Part shown: positions 1-10,031 of the stretch, in pieces
Layout: every line of letters begins with the position of its first letter
Position numbering within the stretch: the stretch's first letter is position 1
Assembly (NCBI RefSeq): GCF_050003625.1
Contig: NC_134398.1
Coordinates: forward strand, 19,914,997 to 19,978,996
Direction of reading: 5' to 3'
Length of the DNA stretch: 64,000 nucleotides
From: Haematobia irritans
Taxonomy: Eukaryota; Arthropoda; Insecta; Diptera; Muscidae
The notes under the pieces: generated by a model
The model's database searches: none
Seen by the model: the letters and a program-made list of their open reading frames with translations, nothing else
Told to the model about the DNA's origin: nothing
Program-made: the position numbers and the translations under genes

Positions 1-309
1 ATTTGGGGGTCCGTTTATATGGGGGCTATACGTAAAAGTGGACCGATATGGCCCATTTGCAATACCATTCGACCTACATCAATAACAACTACTTGTGCCA
101 AGTTTCAAGTCGATAGCTTGTTTCGTTCGGAAGTTAGCGTGATTTCAACAGACGGACGGACGGACGGACGGACATGCTTAGATCGACTCCGAGTTTCACC
201 ACGACCCAGAATATATATACTTTATGGGGTCTTAGAGCAATATTTCGATGTGTTACAAACGGAATGACAAAGTTAATATACCCCCATCCTAGGGTGGAGG
301 GTATAAAAA
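1..309 (+). mobile_element. 3' end of a family B DINE-like element
   Basis: The window opens inside the last 153-bp-type unit (GGGGGCTATACG). It then runs through the family B tail: a conserved block, a (GACG)n tract at about 151-172, the short core with GATCGACTC, and a TA tract near 210. It closes with a GGTGGAGGGTATAAAAA terminus. The (TA)n, core and (GTCY)n order is the signature described for Drosophila mini-me/DINE-1 elements. The 5' part lies outside the window. An 82-residue open frame here is a by-product of the repeat. Confidence 0.8.
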
Positions 310-316
310 TGGACTA

Positions 317-1405
317 AGGTTGGCTGATAAGTCCCCGGTCTGACACATAGATGGCGTCGCTAGTATTAAATGTATATTATTTTTATATAGTACAAACCTT
401 CAAATGATGTGTGTCAAAATTTGACGTCTGTAAGTCAATTAATTTGTGAGATAGAGCGTCTTTTGTGAAGCAACTTTTGTTATTGTGAAAAAAATGAACA
501 GAAGAAATTTCGTGTTTTGATAAAATACTGTTTTCTGAAGGGAAAAAGTACGGTGGAATCAAAAACTTGACTTGATAATGAGTTTTCGGACTCTGCCCCA
601 GGGAAATCAACAATAATTGATTGGTATGCAAAATTCAAGCGTGGTGCAATGAGCACGGAGGACGGTGAACGCAGTGGACGCCCGAAAGAGGTGGTTTCCG
701 ACGAAAACATCAAAAAAATCCACTAAATGATTTTGAATGACCGTAAAATGAAGTTGATCGAGATAGCAGAGGCCGTGAAGATATCAAAAGAACGTGTTGG
801 TGATACCATTCATCAATATTTGGATATGCGGAAGCTCTGTGCAAAATGGGTGCCGCGCGAGCTCACATTTGACCAAAAACAACAATGTGTTGATGATTCT
901 TAGCGGTGGTTGCAGCTGTTAACTCGTAATACACCCGAGTTTTTCCGTCGATATGTGCCAATGGATGAAACATGACTCCATCACTACACTCCTGAGTCCA
1001 ATCGACAGTCGGCTGAGTGGACAGCGACCGGTGAACCGTCTCCGAAGCGTGGAAAAACTCAAAAGTCCGCTGGCAAAGTAATGGCCTCTGTTTTTTGGGA
1101 TGCGCATGGAATAATTTTTATCGATTATCTTGAGAAGGGAAAACCCATCAACAGTGACTATTATATGGCGTTATAAAAGGATGCTCGCAGGGAAAAAATT
1201 TGGCTGCAATGGAGATGTGATCGCCGAAACTGAGGCCTATTTTGAGGCAAAACTGAAGGAGTACTACCAAAATGGTATCAAAAAATTAGAAGGTCGTTAT
1301 AATCGTTGTATCGCTCTTGAAGGGAACTATGTCGAATAATAAAAACGAATTTTGACAATAAATTTGTTTTTCTTTGTTAGACCGGGGACTTATCAGCCAA
1401 CCTGT
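317..1405 (+). mobile_element. Himar1-like mariner, internally deleted
   Basis: The ends are inverted repeats: TTGGCTGATAAGTCCCCGG near 320 and its complement at about 1383-1400, followed by CCTGT at 1401-1405. TA dinucleotides at 315-316 and 1406-1407 are the target duplication. Termini and coding sequence match what I know of Himar1 (irritans subfamily, horn fly) very closely. The 5' tip has lost about two bases of the usual ACAGG. Length is about 1.09 kb against about 1.3 kb for a full element; the difference is an internal deletion near 1174. The element lies directly after a family B tail. Confidence 0.95.
494..1339 (+). pseudogene. mariner transposase relic (irritans subfamily)
   Basis: In life this DD34D transposase cuts and rejoins the element ends. 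The ATG at 494 is followed by a one-base loss, so the family frame resumes at about 497 (motifs EQKKFRVLIKYCF and DYLEKGK). In-frame stops sit in the amino half, at a lost Trp near 568, after KIH at about 724, near 901, and at the Trp of the MDETW motif near 972; that motif carries the first catalytic Asp. A deletion of roughly 200 bases joins the codons for YYMAL directly to KRMLAGKKFG near 1174. It removes the second and third catalytic Asp residues. The carboxy end, closing on ALEGNYVE, is intact. The copy cannot make transposase but keeps both inverted ends, so it could in principle be moved in trans. Confidence 0.93.
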
Positions 1406-1409
1406 TATA

Positions 1410-1772
1410 TAACATATTGTTGATCGAAGAAAACGTCTAAGATGTACGTCTGTCTATCTGGCTGTCGATTGTTGACGTGGGGACTATAGGCCGACCCCCA
1501 AGAGGTATTTTAGGTTTATAAAAAGCTGTGCTAAATTTGGTATATATCGGTCCAAGTTTTGATATAGCCCCTAAATAGACCGTTCTCGTAATTTCACTTA
1601 TTGAGTGCATATAAAGCGCAATTTACAAACAATTTGTTTGAAATGTGATAAGTTGGGGTCCTTTAAGTCAGTTAACAGTTGTGCTAATTTTGGTATACAT
1701 TGGTAAATGTTTTGATATTTGGCACCATATAGACCGATCTCGCGATTTTTTCTCTTGAGAACATAGAAGCCT
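1410..1772 (+). mobile_element. family C DINE-like fragment
   Basis: A degraded mini-me-like piece. The GTCTGTCTATCTGGCTGTC tract is followed by phrases such as ATATCGGTCCAAGTTTTGATA and CCATATAGACCGATCTCG. These also occur in the longer copies at 14419-17038 and 32600-33529. Neither terminus is present: the 5' side is cut by the mariner junction and the 3' side by the Tc1-like element. Confidence 0.6.
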
Positions 1773-1774
1773 TA

Positions 1775-3028
1775 AAGGGTGATACGGTCAAAATTTGGTC
1801 AAGGGAAAACGCGTGTAAATCGGTGAAATCGTTTATTTAAAAAATCAAATTAAATTTCTTTTTCAAGTTCAATTAGTATAAAATTCAGGAAAAATATTCA
1901 GTTAGGCTTTCGCTTTTCCAAATCCGAATTGCCGGGCCTCACGCTTGACACCTGCCATCAGATTTTGTACAGCCACCTTGTCCACCTTCTTCGCCGCAGA
2001 AAGCCAGTTTGCCTTGAACTGCTGCTCGTCCTTAGCAGTTTTTTGATCTTCTTTAGGTTCCGCTTGACAATAGCCCAGTATTTCTTAATTGGGCGGAGCT
2101 CTGGCGTGTTGGGAGGGTTCTTGTCCTTGGGAATCACCTGCACGCTGTTGGCGGCGTACCACTCCATGGCCTTTTTACCGTAATGGCAAGATGCCAAATC
2201 CGACCAAAATAGTACGGAACAACCGTGTTTCTTCAGGAAAGGCAGCAGACGTTCATTCAAACACTCTTTCACGTAAATTTCTTGGTTGACAGTCCCGGAA
2301 GCTATGAAAATGCTGCTTTTCAAGCCACAGGTACAGATGGCTTGCCAAACCAGATATTTCTTTACGAACTTTGACAGTTTTATGTGCTTGAAAATATCTG
2401 GTACCTTTCCCCTTCCTTTTGCCGTATAAAACTCCTGTCCCGGAAGCTGCTTGTAGTCGGCTTTGACGTAGGTTTCGTCGTCCATTACCACGCAGTCAAA
2501 CGTCGTACTTTGTTTATCATCGCGATTTGGAGTCACTACCTTCTTGTAAGTCGATAGTCCGGCTCGTTTCTTGGCTCGATGCATGGTTGTAGACGATACA
2601 CCCAGCTTATTTGCGGCATCTCGGAGAGAGAGGTTAGGGTTTCGCTTGAAACTACCGGCAACTCTCTTTGTCGTCTCAGCGGCTTCCGGTTTTCGATTTC
2701 CCCCCGATCCAGACTTCCTGGCTCTCGACAAACGTTCTCCAAACACTTTAATTACATTTGTAACGGTTGATTTGGAAACTTTTAGCGATTTTGACAGCTT
2801 TGCGTGCGAGTAGCTCGGATTTTCGCGATGCGCGAGCAAAATTTTGATACGCTGCTCTTTTTGCTTGGACGGCATTTTGACAACTGAAGAGTGAATTCCA
2901 AAATCAAAATAGGAGCAACATTCTACACATACACACCTTCAAAATGAGGGGTGTTCAGGTTTTTTAAATGCAAATTTGAAAGAAATACGTCAAGTTTATA
3001 TTGACCAAATTTTGACCGTATCACCCTT
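1775..3028 (-). mobile_element. ITmD37E-type Tc1/mariner element
   Basis: Terminal inverted repeats begin AAGGGTGATACGGTC and continue to AAAATTTGGTCAA on both ends (about 28 bp). They are bounded by TA at 1773-1774 and 3029-3030. The 1254-bp length fits a single-gene element of the IS630-Tc1-mariner superfamily. It carries one transposase gene on the minus strand, which is inactive. The ends look intact. Confidence 0.93.
1902..2875 (-). pseudogene. DD37E transposase, catalytic Glu changed to Lys and frameshifted
   Basis: The ATG at 2875 opens a frame read for 305 codons. Residues about 20-50 and 75-105 form two helix-turn-helix segments (SKSLKVSKSTVTNVI; LRDAANKLGVSSTTMH), the paired-like DNA-binding domain of this superfamily. 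The catalytic core shows VMDDETYVKAD (first Asp) and LFWSDLASCHYG (second Asp). The third acidic position, 37 residues after the second, lies in PELRPIKKYW. Relatives have Glu there and this copy has Lys (AAG), so catalysis should be lost. A one-base loss in the T-run at about 2039-2044 shifts the frame. The family C-terminus (ending FGFGKAKA) continues in the next frame to the stop at 1902. The spacing supports the mosquito-type ITmD37E (DD37E) group. Confidence 0.92.
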
Positions 3029-3179
3029 TATTGAAAAAATATTTACGTGTTATTAAAAATTTCGTACTTTAAATTTTAGGATACGCAATTTACAAAATTA
3101 GGGCAATTTTTTATAATGAAATTTTAATTAAAACAAAATCGAGGAATTGTTCAATAATAAACAAGTATATACGGCCGTA

Positions 3180-3587
3180 TATATAGAATTAAAATTTTCT
3201 ATAGAATTAAAATTTGGACAACATTTTCTATAGAAAATGTTGTTAAAATTTTATTTCTATAGAAAATGTTGTCCAAATTTTAATTCTATAGAAAATGTTG
3301 CCCAAATTTTATTTCTATAGAAAATTTTGTCAAAATTTTATTACGGATGAAATATACATTTTCTATAGAAATAAAATTTTGGCAAAATTTTCAATAGAAT
3401 TAAAATTTTGAAAACAATTTCTATAGAAAGAAAAGTTTGCCAAAATTTTGTATAGAAATAAAATTTTGACAAAATTTTCTATAGAAATAAAATTTTGACA
3501 AAATTTTCTATAGAAATAAAATGTTGACAAAATATTCTATAGAAATAAAATTTTGGTAGATTATTTTTGGCTCGAGTGGCAATCATG
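3180..3587. repeat. 29-bp AT array with the right end of the AT element
   Basis: About a dozen degenerate 29-bp units centred on the palindrome TTTCTATAGAAA, with a change of orientation near 3360. The array ends in TTGGTAGATTATTTTTGGC and then GTGGCAATCATG (3576-3587). That last segment is the inverted counterpart (10 of 12 positions) of the CACGGTTGCCAC-type left end seen at 14287, 20865 and 61350. The left end is missing here. Confidence 0.75.
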
Positions 3588-3777
3588 ATTATGCACCGAT
3601 ATGGACCAATTTTTGTGTGATTGGTGATCGGCTATATATAACTATAGACCGATATGGGCCAATTTTGGCTTGGTTATTAGCGGCCATATACTAACACCAC
3701 GTTCCAAATTTCAACTGGATCGGATGAATTTTGCTCCTCCAAGAGGCTCCGGAGGTCAAATCTGGGGAACGGTTTAT

Positions 3778-4392
3778 ATGGGGGCTATATATAATTATGG
3801 ACCGATATGGACGAATTTTTGCATGGTTGTTAGATACCATATACTTACACCATGTACCAAATTTCAGCCGGATCGGATGAAATTTGCTTCTCTTAGAGGC
3901 TCCGCAAACCAAATCTGGGGGTCCGTTTATATGGGGGCTATATATAATTATGGACCGATGCGGACCAATTTTTGTATAGTTGTTGGATACCATATACTTA
4001 CACCATGTACCAAATTTCAGCCGGATCGGATGAAATTTTCTTCTCTTAGAGGCTCCGCAAGCCAAATCTGCGGATGGGTTTATATGGGGGCTATATATAA
4101 TTATAGACCCATGTGGACCAATTTTTGCACGTTTATTAGATACCATATTCTAATGCCATGTGCCATATTTCAGCCGGATAGGATGAAATGTGCTTCTCTT
4201 AGAGACTCCGCAAGCCAAATCTGCGGATCGGTTTATATGGGGGCTATATATAATTATGGACACATGTGGACCAATTTTTGCACGTTTATTAGATACCATA
4301 TTCTAATACCATGTGCCAACTTTCAGCCAGATCGGATGAAATATGATACCCTTAAAGGCTCCACAAACCAAATCTGGTGGTCCGTTTATATG
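3778..4392 (+). repeat. 153-bp tandem units (four full, fifth begins)
   Basis: The ATG of TATATGGGGGCTATA recurs at 3778, 3931, 4084, 4237 and 4390, exactly 153 bases each time. Comparing units one and two, most base differences change the conceptual residue, which argues against protein selection. Open frames appear on both strands. Confidence 0.92.
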
Positions 4393-4673
4393 GGGGCTAT
4401 ACGTAAAAGTGGGCCAATATGGCCCATTTACAATACCATTCGACCTACATGAATAAAAAGTACTTGTGCCAAGTTTGAAGTCGATAGCTTGTTTCGTTCG
4501 GAAGTTAGCGTGATTTCAACAGACGGACGAACGGACATGCTTAGATCGACTCAGAATTTCACCACGACCCAGAATATATATACTTTATGGAGTCTTAGAG
4601 CAATATTTCGATGTTTTACAAACGGAATGACAAAGTTAATATACCCCCCATCCTATGGTGGAGGGTATAAAAA

Positions 4674-5529
4674 CTCAATGTTAATAGAATTTCTCTTTGC
4701 AACACTTTTTGGAATTTAATAATCTAAACCATTTCCTTTAACCCACAATGCAAATTGATTTATTTTTCCCTTCTGTTGGGAAAATTAATAAACTCCCCCT
4801 TGGCTAATTGTATTTAACAATGTTTAAACAAATATGCCACAACCATAATGCCATTAATATGCTTTAATTGTATCTAAACACATCGTTTGCGAAACTTTTT
4901 AAGTTCATTTAAAGTTTCTTAAACACATTGTAATCAGTTTCCACTCTCATTCTCTGATTTCCGTTTCCTTAAGGCCACCCTAAGTCGCACACTCGTACAG
5001 TTAGATACGAACACAAATGAACTCACTCACTCACATCCATACACATTACTCTTGGATTTTTCTTTGTTCAAAATTCTGCCTCCCCCCCACCAAATGAAGA
5101 CAGTAACATTCAAGTGCAAAATTCTATTTATCACCCCCACGCCCCCAATGCTACTCTCGCCCCAACAAATTGAATTCCTTGGGGTACTGCAACTTGACTT
5201 ACCGACAAAAACCAAAAAAAAAGCCAAATGAAATGAAAGGAAAAGAAAATACAGTGGCAAATATCAAAGAGCATATAAATCAGTTAAATGATTTATGTCG
5301 AATGAAATGAAGAGTTCCAATATAAGTTTTGCTCGTTTATTTTTGGCTTGGGGGATGTATTTGTGTTTTGGTTTTCTTTTTATCAATAACATACCATAAA
5401 TAAAATAAATTCATACCAACACTGTTCGAAGGAAGTTTCGAGAAAGTTATAAGCTGATCTGTGGTGTTGGAGTCGATAATTATTCGGCCAAATTCTAAGG
5501 GGATATAGAAATAGCGGTTTGCCTGTGAC
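4674..5529. other. no gene seen; candidate single-copy DNA
   Basis: No repeat family used elsewhere in the window is recognisable here, and the short open frames have no recognisable domains. The base composition is more mixed, with runs such as CTCACTCACTCAC and several short C-runs. It could be intergenic or intronic host sequence. Confidence 0.5.
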
Positions 5530-6053
5530 ATTTTCTATAAAAATAAAATTTTGACAAAATTTTCTATAAAAAATTAAATTTTGACAAAATTATCACTAGA
5601 AATAAAATTTTGAAAAAAATATTCTCTAGAAATAAAATTTTGACAAAATTATTAACAGAAATAAAATTTTCACAACATTTTCTATAGAAATAAAATTTTG
5701 ACAAAATTTTCTATAGAAATAAAATTTTGACAAATTTTTCTATAGAAATACATTTTTGGCAAAATATTCTATAGAAATAAAATTTTGACAAAACTTTCTA
5801 TGCAAATAAAATTTTGACAAAATTTTCTATACAAATAAAATTTTGAAAAAAATTTCTATAGAAATAAAATGTGGACAAAATTTTCTATAGAAATAAAATT
5901 TTGACAAAATTTTCTATAGAAATAAAATTTTGACAAAATTTTCTATAGAAATAAAATTTGGATAAAATTTTCTATAGAAATAAATTTTTCATAAAATTTT
6001 CTATAAAAAAGCATTTTTTGACAAAATTGTCCATAAAAAATTTTTTCACAAAA
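5530..6053. repeat. 29-bp AT array, left of the Helitron pair
   Basis: About eighteen units with a CTATAG core and a TTTTGACAAAA spacer. The array stops at AAAA (6050-6053), where a Helitron begins, and resumes after 10031 with TTTTCTATA. The join across the insertion therefore restores the unit. Confidence 0.9.
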
Positions 6054-8062
6054 TCTATTCTATATATATATAAAATTCAATCTATGTTTGTTTGTTTGTT
6101 TATTTGTATGTTCCGGGTTGGCGCGAAAACGGCTGAACCGATTTACTTGAAACTTTCAGAGATCGTGGGGGGCACTCATGTGCTGAAAATAGGGTACCTC
6201 ATTTTTTGATATATGGTCGCGGAGAGGAACCTCCCCTTTGTCCGACTTTTTGAAAATTAGACCAAAGTTGACCGATTTGCTTGAAATTTTCATTGAAGAT
6301 TGGGGTTGGCATCTAGACAAAGATCCGCTACTTTTTATTTCGATATTTGGTGGCGGAGGGGGGCCTCCCCTTTGTTCGACTTTTTTTTAAGTACAGTGAA
6401 AAAACTAAAATTCTCTAAATTATCTGAGATTTACGGAGAACATGTGGTGAGGTTATGGAATTAATATGGGGTACCCGATGATTTCATATGTGGAAGGGGA
6501 GGGGGACCTCCCCCTTGCCCTACTTTTTGAAACTTGAAACAAAATTATGCGATTTGCTTGAAATTTTCATTGAATGTTGGGGTTGGCATCTAGACAAAAA
6601 TCCGCTACATTATTTTTCGATATTTGGTCGGTGAGGGGGACCACCTCTTTGCCTGAATTTTTTTGTTTCAAAGTACAAACAAAACTAAACTCCCCCGACT
6701 GAAATTTTACGGAAAAATGGGTTATGAAATTTATATCAGGTTCTTGATTTTTTAATAAAAATAAAAGGGCATAGGGAGACATCCGCTTCTCTTAAGTACA
6801 TACAGAGAAACAATTAAACTTTTACCGAGTTACTTGAAGTTTACAGAGGACTGCGGAGAGGTTACGATATTAATAGTTGATACCTGATTTTGTGATATTT
6901 GGACGGAGGAGAGGCCGCCCTTTTAGGCTTATAATTTGCATGACATTTTCTGGGACGTTTACAAAAGATACGCTACATCACTTTTCGATATTTAGTCGGG
7001 GAGGAGGTCCTCCTCTGAAACTGCAAAAAAAACAACAATTCTTAAGTTTTCTTGAAATTTACATAGGCAGTGGGGGAAGTTTATGAACGAAGAGGCAACC
7101 TTCCTTGCCCCACACTTGAAGGACAGTTTCAAGAATTTTCAGGGAAGTTTAGGTGTGCTATTCACTACGGTGTTTGTCGATATTGTATCGGGGAAAGTGA
7201 CGTCCCTTTAAAACAATAGAGCAAAATTTAAACATCGCCGATCTACTTGAAATTTACAGGGAACGTGGGAGGAGGTGATTAAATTTATACATGATTTTTA
7301 AATTAGTATATGATTTCTCGATATCTGGTTGGGATATCTGGTTGGGGATTGAAATAAACTTTGTCGATTTACTTCGATAGAATTTATAGGGACCATTGAG
7401 TCGTTGCGAAATTAATATAGGGCACGTGATAGTCCGATATCAGGTCGGAGTGGAACGAAGGTGGGAGAGGCTTCCTTTTTGTCCGTTTTTTTTTCTTTTC
7501 TTAAATTGAAAGTAGAGGGTTGTCCGTAAATGGGAACTCGGTACATAATTTGATGATTTTGGCACAGGCTTCTGCCAGACTTCTTTTTAGTAAAGAACTT
7601 AAATTTACATGAAATTGGCAGCCAACGTAGAGGGTGCATCATTTTCCAACATTTTAGCAAATGATAATTTGGTAAAATTTTTTACTACTTTTGCTTTTTC
7701 CGATTTATTGGATGGGAAACAGTAATTCTTTGTATGTTATAATATAGTGCTTAATTTTCAGATATGTTGAGGAGAAGGATACCTTTCCTTGACAAACCAC
7801 ACTTAAAATTCACAAGAAATATAGAAGATTGTCCAACTACTTGAATACAGAACATTATTAAACAAATTTGGAGGAAAGGGTACACCCACTCCCGCCGTAT
7901 TTGTACCTATAAACGAAAAATCAAGTAGTCCGATTTGTTTAAAAGAATTCAAATCTTTTCGAATTTGTCTTCAGCACGAAGGATATAGTTGACTAAGTTA
8001 ACGCAAAATGTTCCTCCAAATACGCTTCGGAAGGTGCAGCGAAGCGGGCCGGGTTACGCTAG
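6054..8062 (+). mobile_element. non-autonomous Helitron, copy 1
   Basis: It begins TC after an A (6053/6054) and ends CTAG (8059-8062) before a T, the canonical Helitron TC...CTRR ends between A and T. Sixteen bases before the 3' end is a perfect 7-bp hairpin, CGCTTCG (8023-8029) with CGAAGCG (8040-8046). The 5' end has a TATATATA tract and TTCAATCTATG. The 2-kb interior has no Rep/helicase frame. It contains diverged internal repeats, for example a GCTTGAAATTTTCATTGAA block at 6274 and again 277 bases on. Copy 2 follows directly in the same orientation. Confidence 0.88.
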
Positions 8063-8063
<1 letters not shown>

Positions 8064-8098
<35 letters not shown>

Positions 8099-10031
8099 CA
8101 ATCTATGTTTGTTTATTTGTTTGTTTGTATGTTCCGAGTTGGCTCCGAAACGGCTGAACCGATTTACTTGAAACTTTCAGAGATCGTAGGGGGCGTTCAT
8201 GTGGTGAAAATAGGGTACCTCATTTTTTGACACCTGGTCGCGGAGGGGGACCTCCCCTTTGTCGGAATTTTTGAAAATTGGACCAAAGTTGACCGAGTTG
8301 CTTCAAATTTTCATTGAAGGTTGGGTTTGGTATCTAGACAAAGATCCGCTACTTTATATTTCGATATTTGGTGGCTCCCCTTTGTTCGATTTTTTTAAAG
8401 TACAGTGAAAAAACTAAAATTCTCTAAATTATCTGAGATTTACAGAGAACATGCGGTGAGGTTATGGAATTAATATGGGGTACCTGATGGTTTCATATGT
8501 GGATGGGGAGGGGACCTCCCCCTTTCCCTACTTTTTTAAACTTGGAATAAAATTATGCTATTTGCTTGAAATTTTCATTGAATGTTGGGGTTGGCATCTA
8601 GACAAAAATCCGCTACATTATTTTTCGAAATTTGGTCGGGAAGGGGGACCACCCCTTTGCCCGACTTTTTTTTAAAGTACAGTGAAAACAAAACTAAACT
8701 CCCCCGACTGAAATTTTACGGAAAAATTAGTGAGGTTATGATATTTATATCAGGTTCCTAATTTTTAATGAAAATAAAAGGACATAGGGAGACATCCGCT
8801 TCTCTTAAGTAACTACATACAGAGAAACAATTAAACTTTACCGAGTTACTTGAAATTTACAGAGGACTGGGGAGAGGTTACGATATTAATAGTTGATACC
8901 TGATTTTGTGGTATTTGGACGGAAGAGAGGCCGCCCCTTTAGGCTTATAATTTGCTTGACATTTTCTGGGACGTTTACAAAAGATACGCTACATCACTTT
9001 TCTATATTTGGTCGGGGAGTAGGTCCTCCTCTAAAACTGCAAAAAAAAAACAAATATTCTTAAGTTTTCTTGAAATTTACAAAGGCAGTGGAGGAAGGTT
9101 ATGAAGGTTATGAAGGAAAGTTTCAAGAATTTTCAGGGAAGGTTAGGGGTGCTATTCACTATGGTGTTTGTCGATATTGTATCGGGGAAAGTGACGTCCC
9201 ATTAAAACAATAGAGCAAAATTTAAACATCTCCGATCTACTTGAAATTTACAGGGAACGTGGGAGGAGGTAATTAAATTTATACATGATTTTTAAATTAG
9301 TATATGATTTTTCGATTTCTGGTTGGAGAAGGGGAAAATTGAAATAAACTTTGTCGATTTACTTCGATTGAATTTATAGGGACCATTGAGTAGTTATGAA
9401 ATTATGCTAATATATTGTACGTGATAGTCCGATATCAGGTCAGAGTGGAGCGAAAGTGGGGAGAGGGTTCCCTTTTGTCCGTTTTTTTTTCTTAAATTGA
9501 AAGTAGAGGGTTGTCCGTAAATGGGACTTTTATGATTTTTGCACAGGCTTCTGGCAGACTTCTTTTTAGTAAAGAACTTAAATTTACATGAAATTGGCAG
9601 AGGGTGCATCATTTTCCAACATTTTAGCAAATGTTAATGTGGTAAAATTTTTTACTACTTTTGCTCTTTCCGATTTATTAGATGGGAAACGGTAATTCTT
9701 TGTATGTTATTATAATATAGTGCTTAATTTTCAGATATGTTGAGGAGAAGGATACCTTTCATTGACAAACCACACTTAGTATTCACAAGAAATGTAGAAG
9801 TTTGTCCAACTACTTGAATACAGAACATTTTTTAAGACGAACCATTTTACATATGCATATCCGCCGTATTTGTACCTATAAACGAAAGAGCAAGTAGTCC
9901 GATTTGTATGAAAGAATTCAAATCTTTTTGAATTTGTTTTCAGCACGAAGAATATGGTTGACTAAGTTAACGCAAAATGTTCCTACAAATACGCTTCGGA
10001 AGGCGCAGCGAAGCCGGCCGGGTTACGCTAG
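8064..10031 (+). mobile_element. non-autonomous Helitron, copy 2
   Basis: Same family, head-to-tail with copy 1: CTAG at 8059-8062, one T, then TCTATATATATA. It ends CTAG at 10028-10031 before TTTTCTATA, where the AT array resumes. The 3' hairpin is CGCTTCG with CGAAGCC (one mismatch). The internal order matches copy 1 throughout, with small indels. No protein-coding capacity was found. Confidence 0.88.

Larger units (their letters stand above)
3161..4673 (+). mobile_element. family B DINE-like element with an AT element inside
   Basis: The first 18 bases (ACAAGTATATACGGCCG) are the family B 5' end, and the sequence then breaks into a 29-bp AT array. Family B resumes after 3587 and continues through five 153-bp units, the (GACG) tract, core and TA tract, ending GGTGGAGGGTATAAAAA. 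The intact layout can be seen at 17445-19279. No protein is encoded: the 260-codon frame at 3670-4452 exists because 153 is a multiple of three. Confidence 0.8.

Noticed and set aside
1410..1772. LTR of a retrotransposon
   Set aside because: No paired repeat, primer-binding site or polypurine tract anywhere in the window; the sequence matches family C elements.
5530..6053. CRISPR-like array of regular short repeats
   Set aside because: The units are contiguous and degenerate with no unique spacers, in an animal genome; this is a minisatellite.
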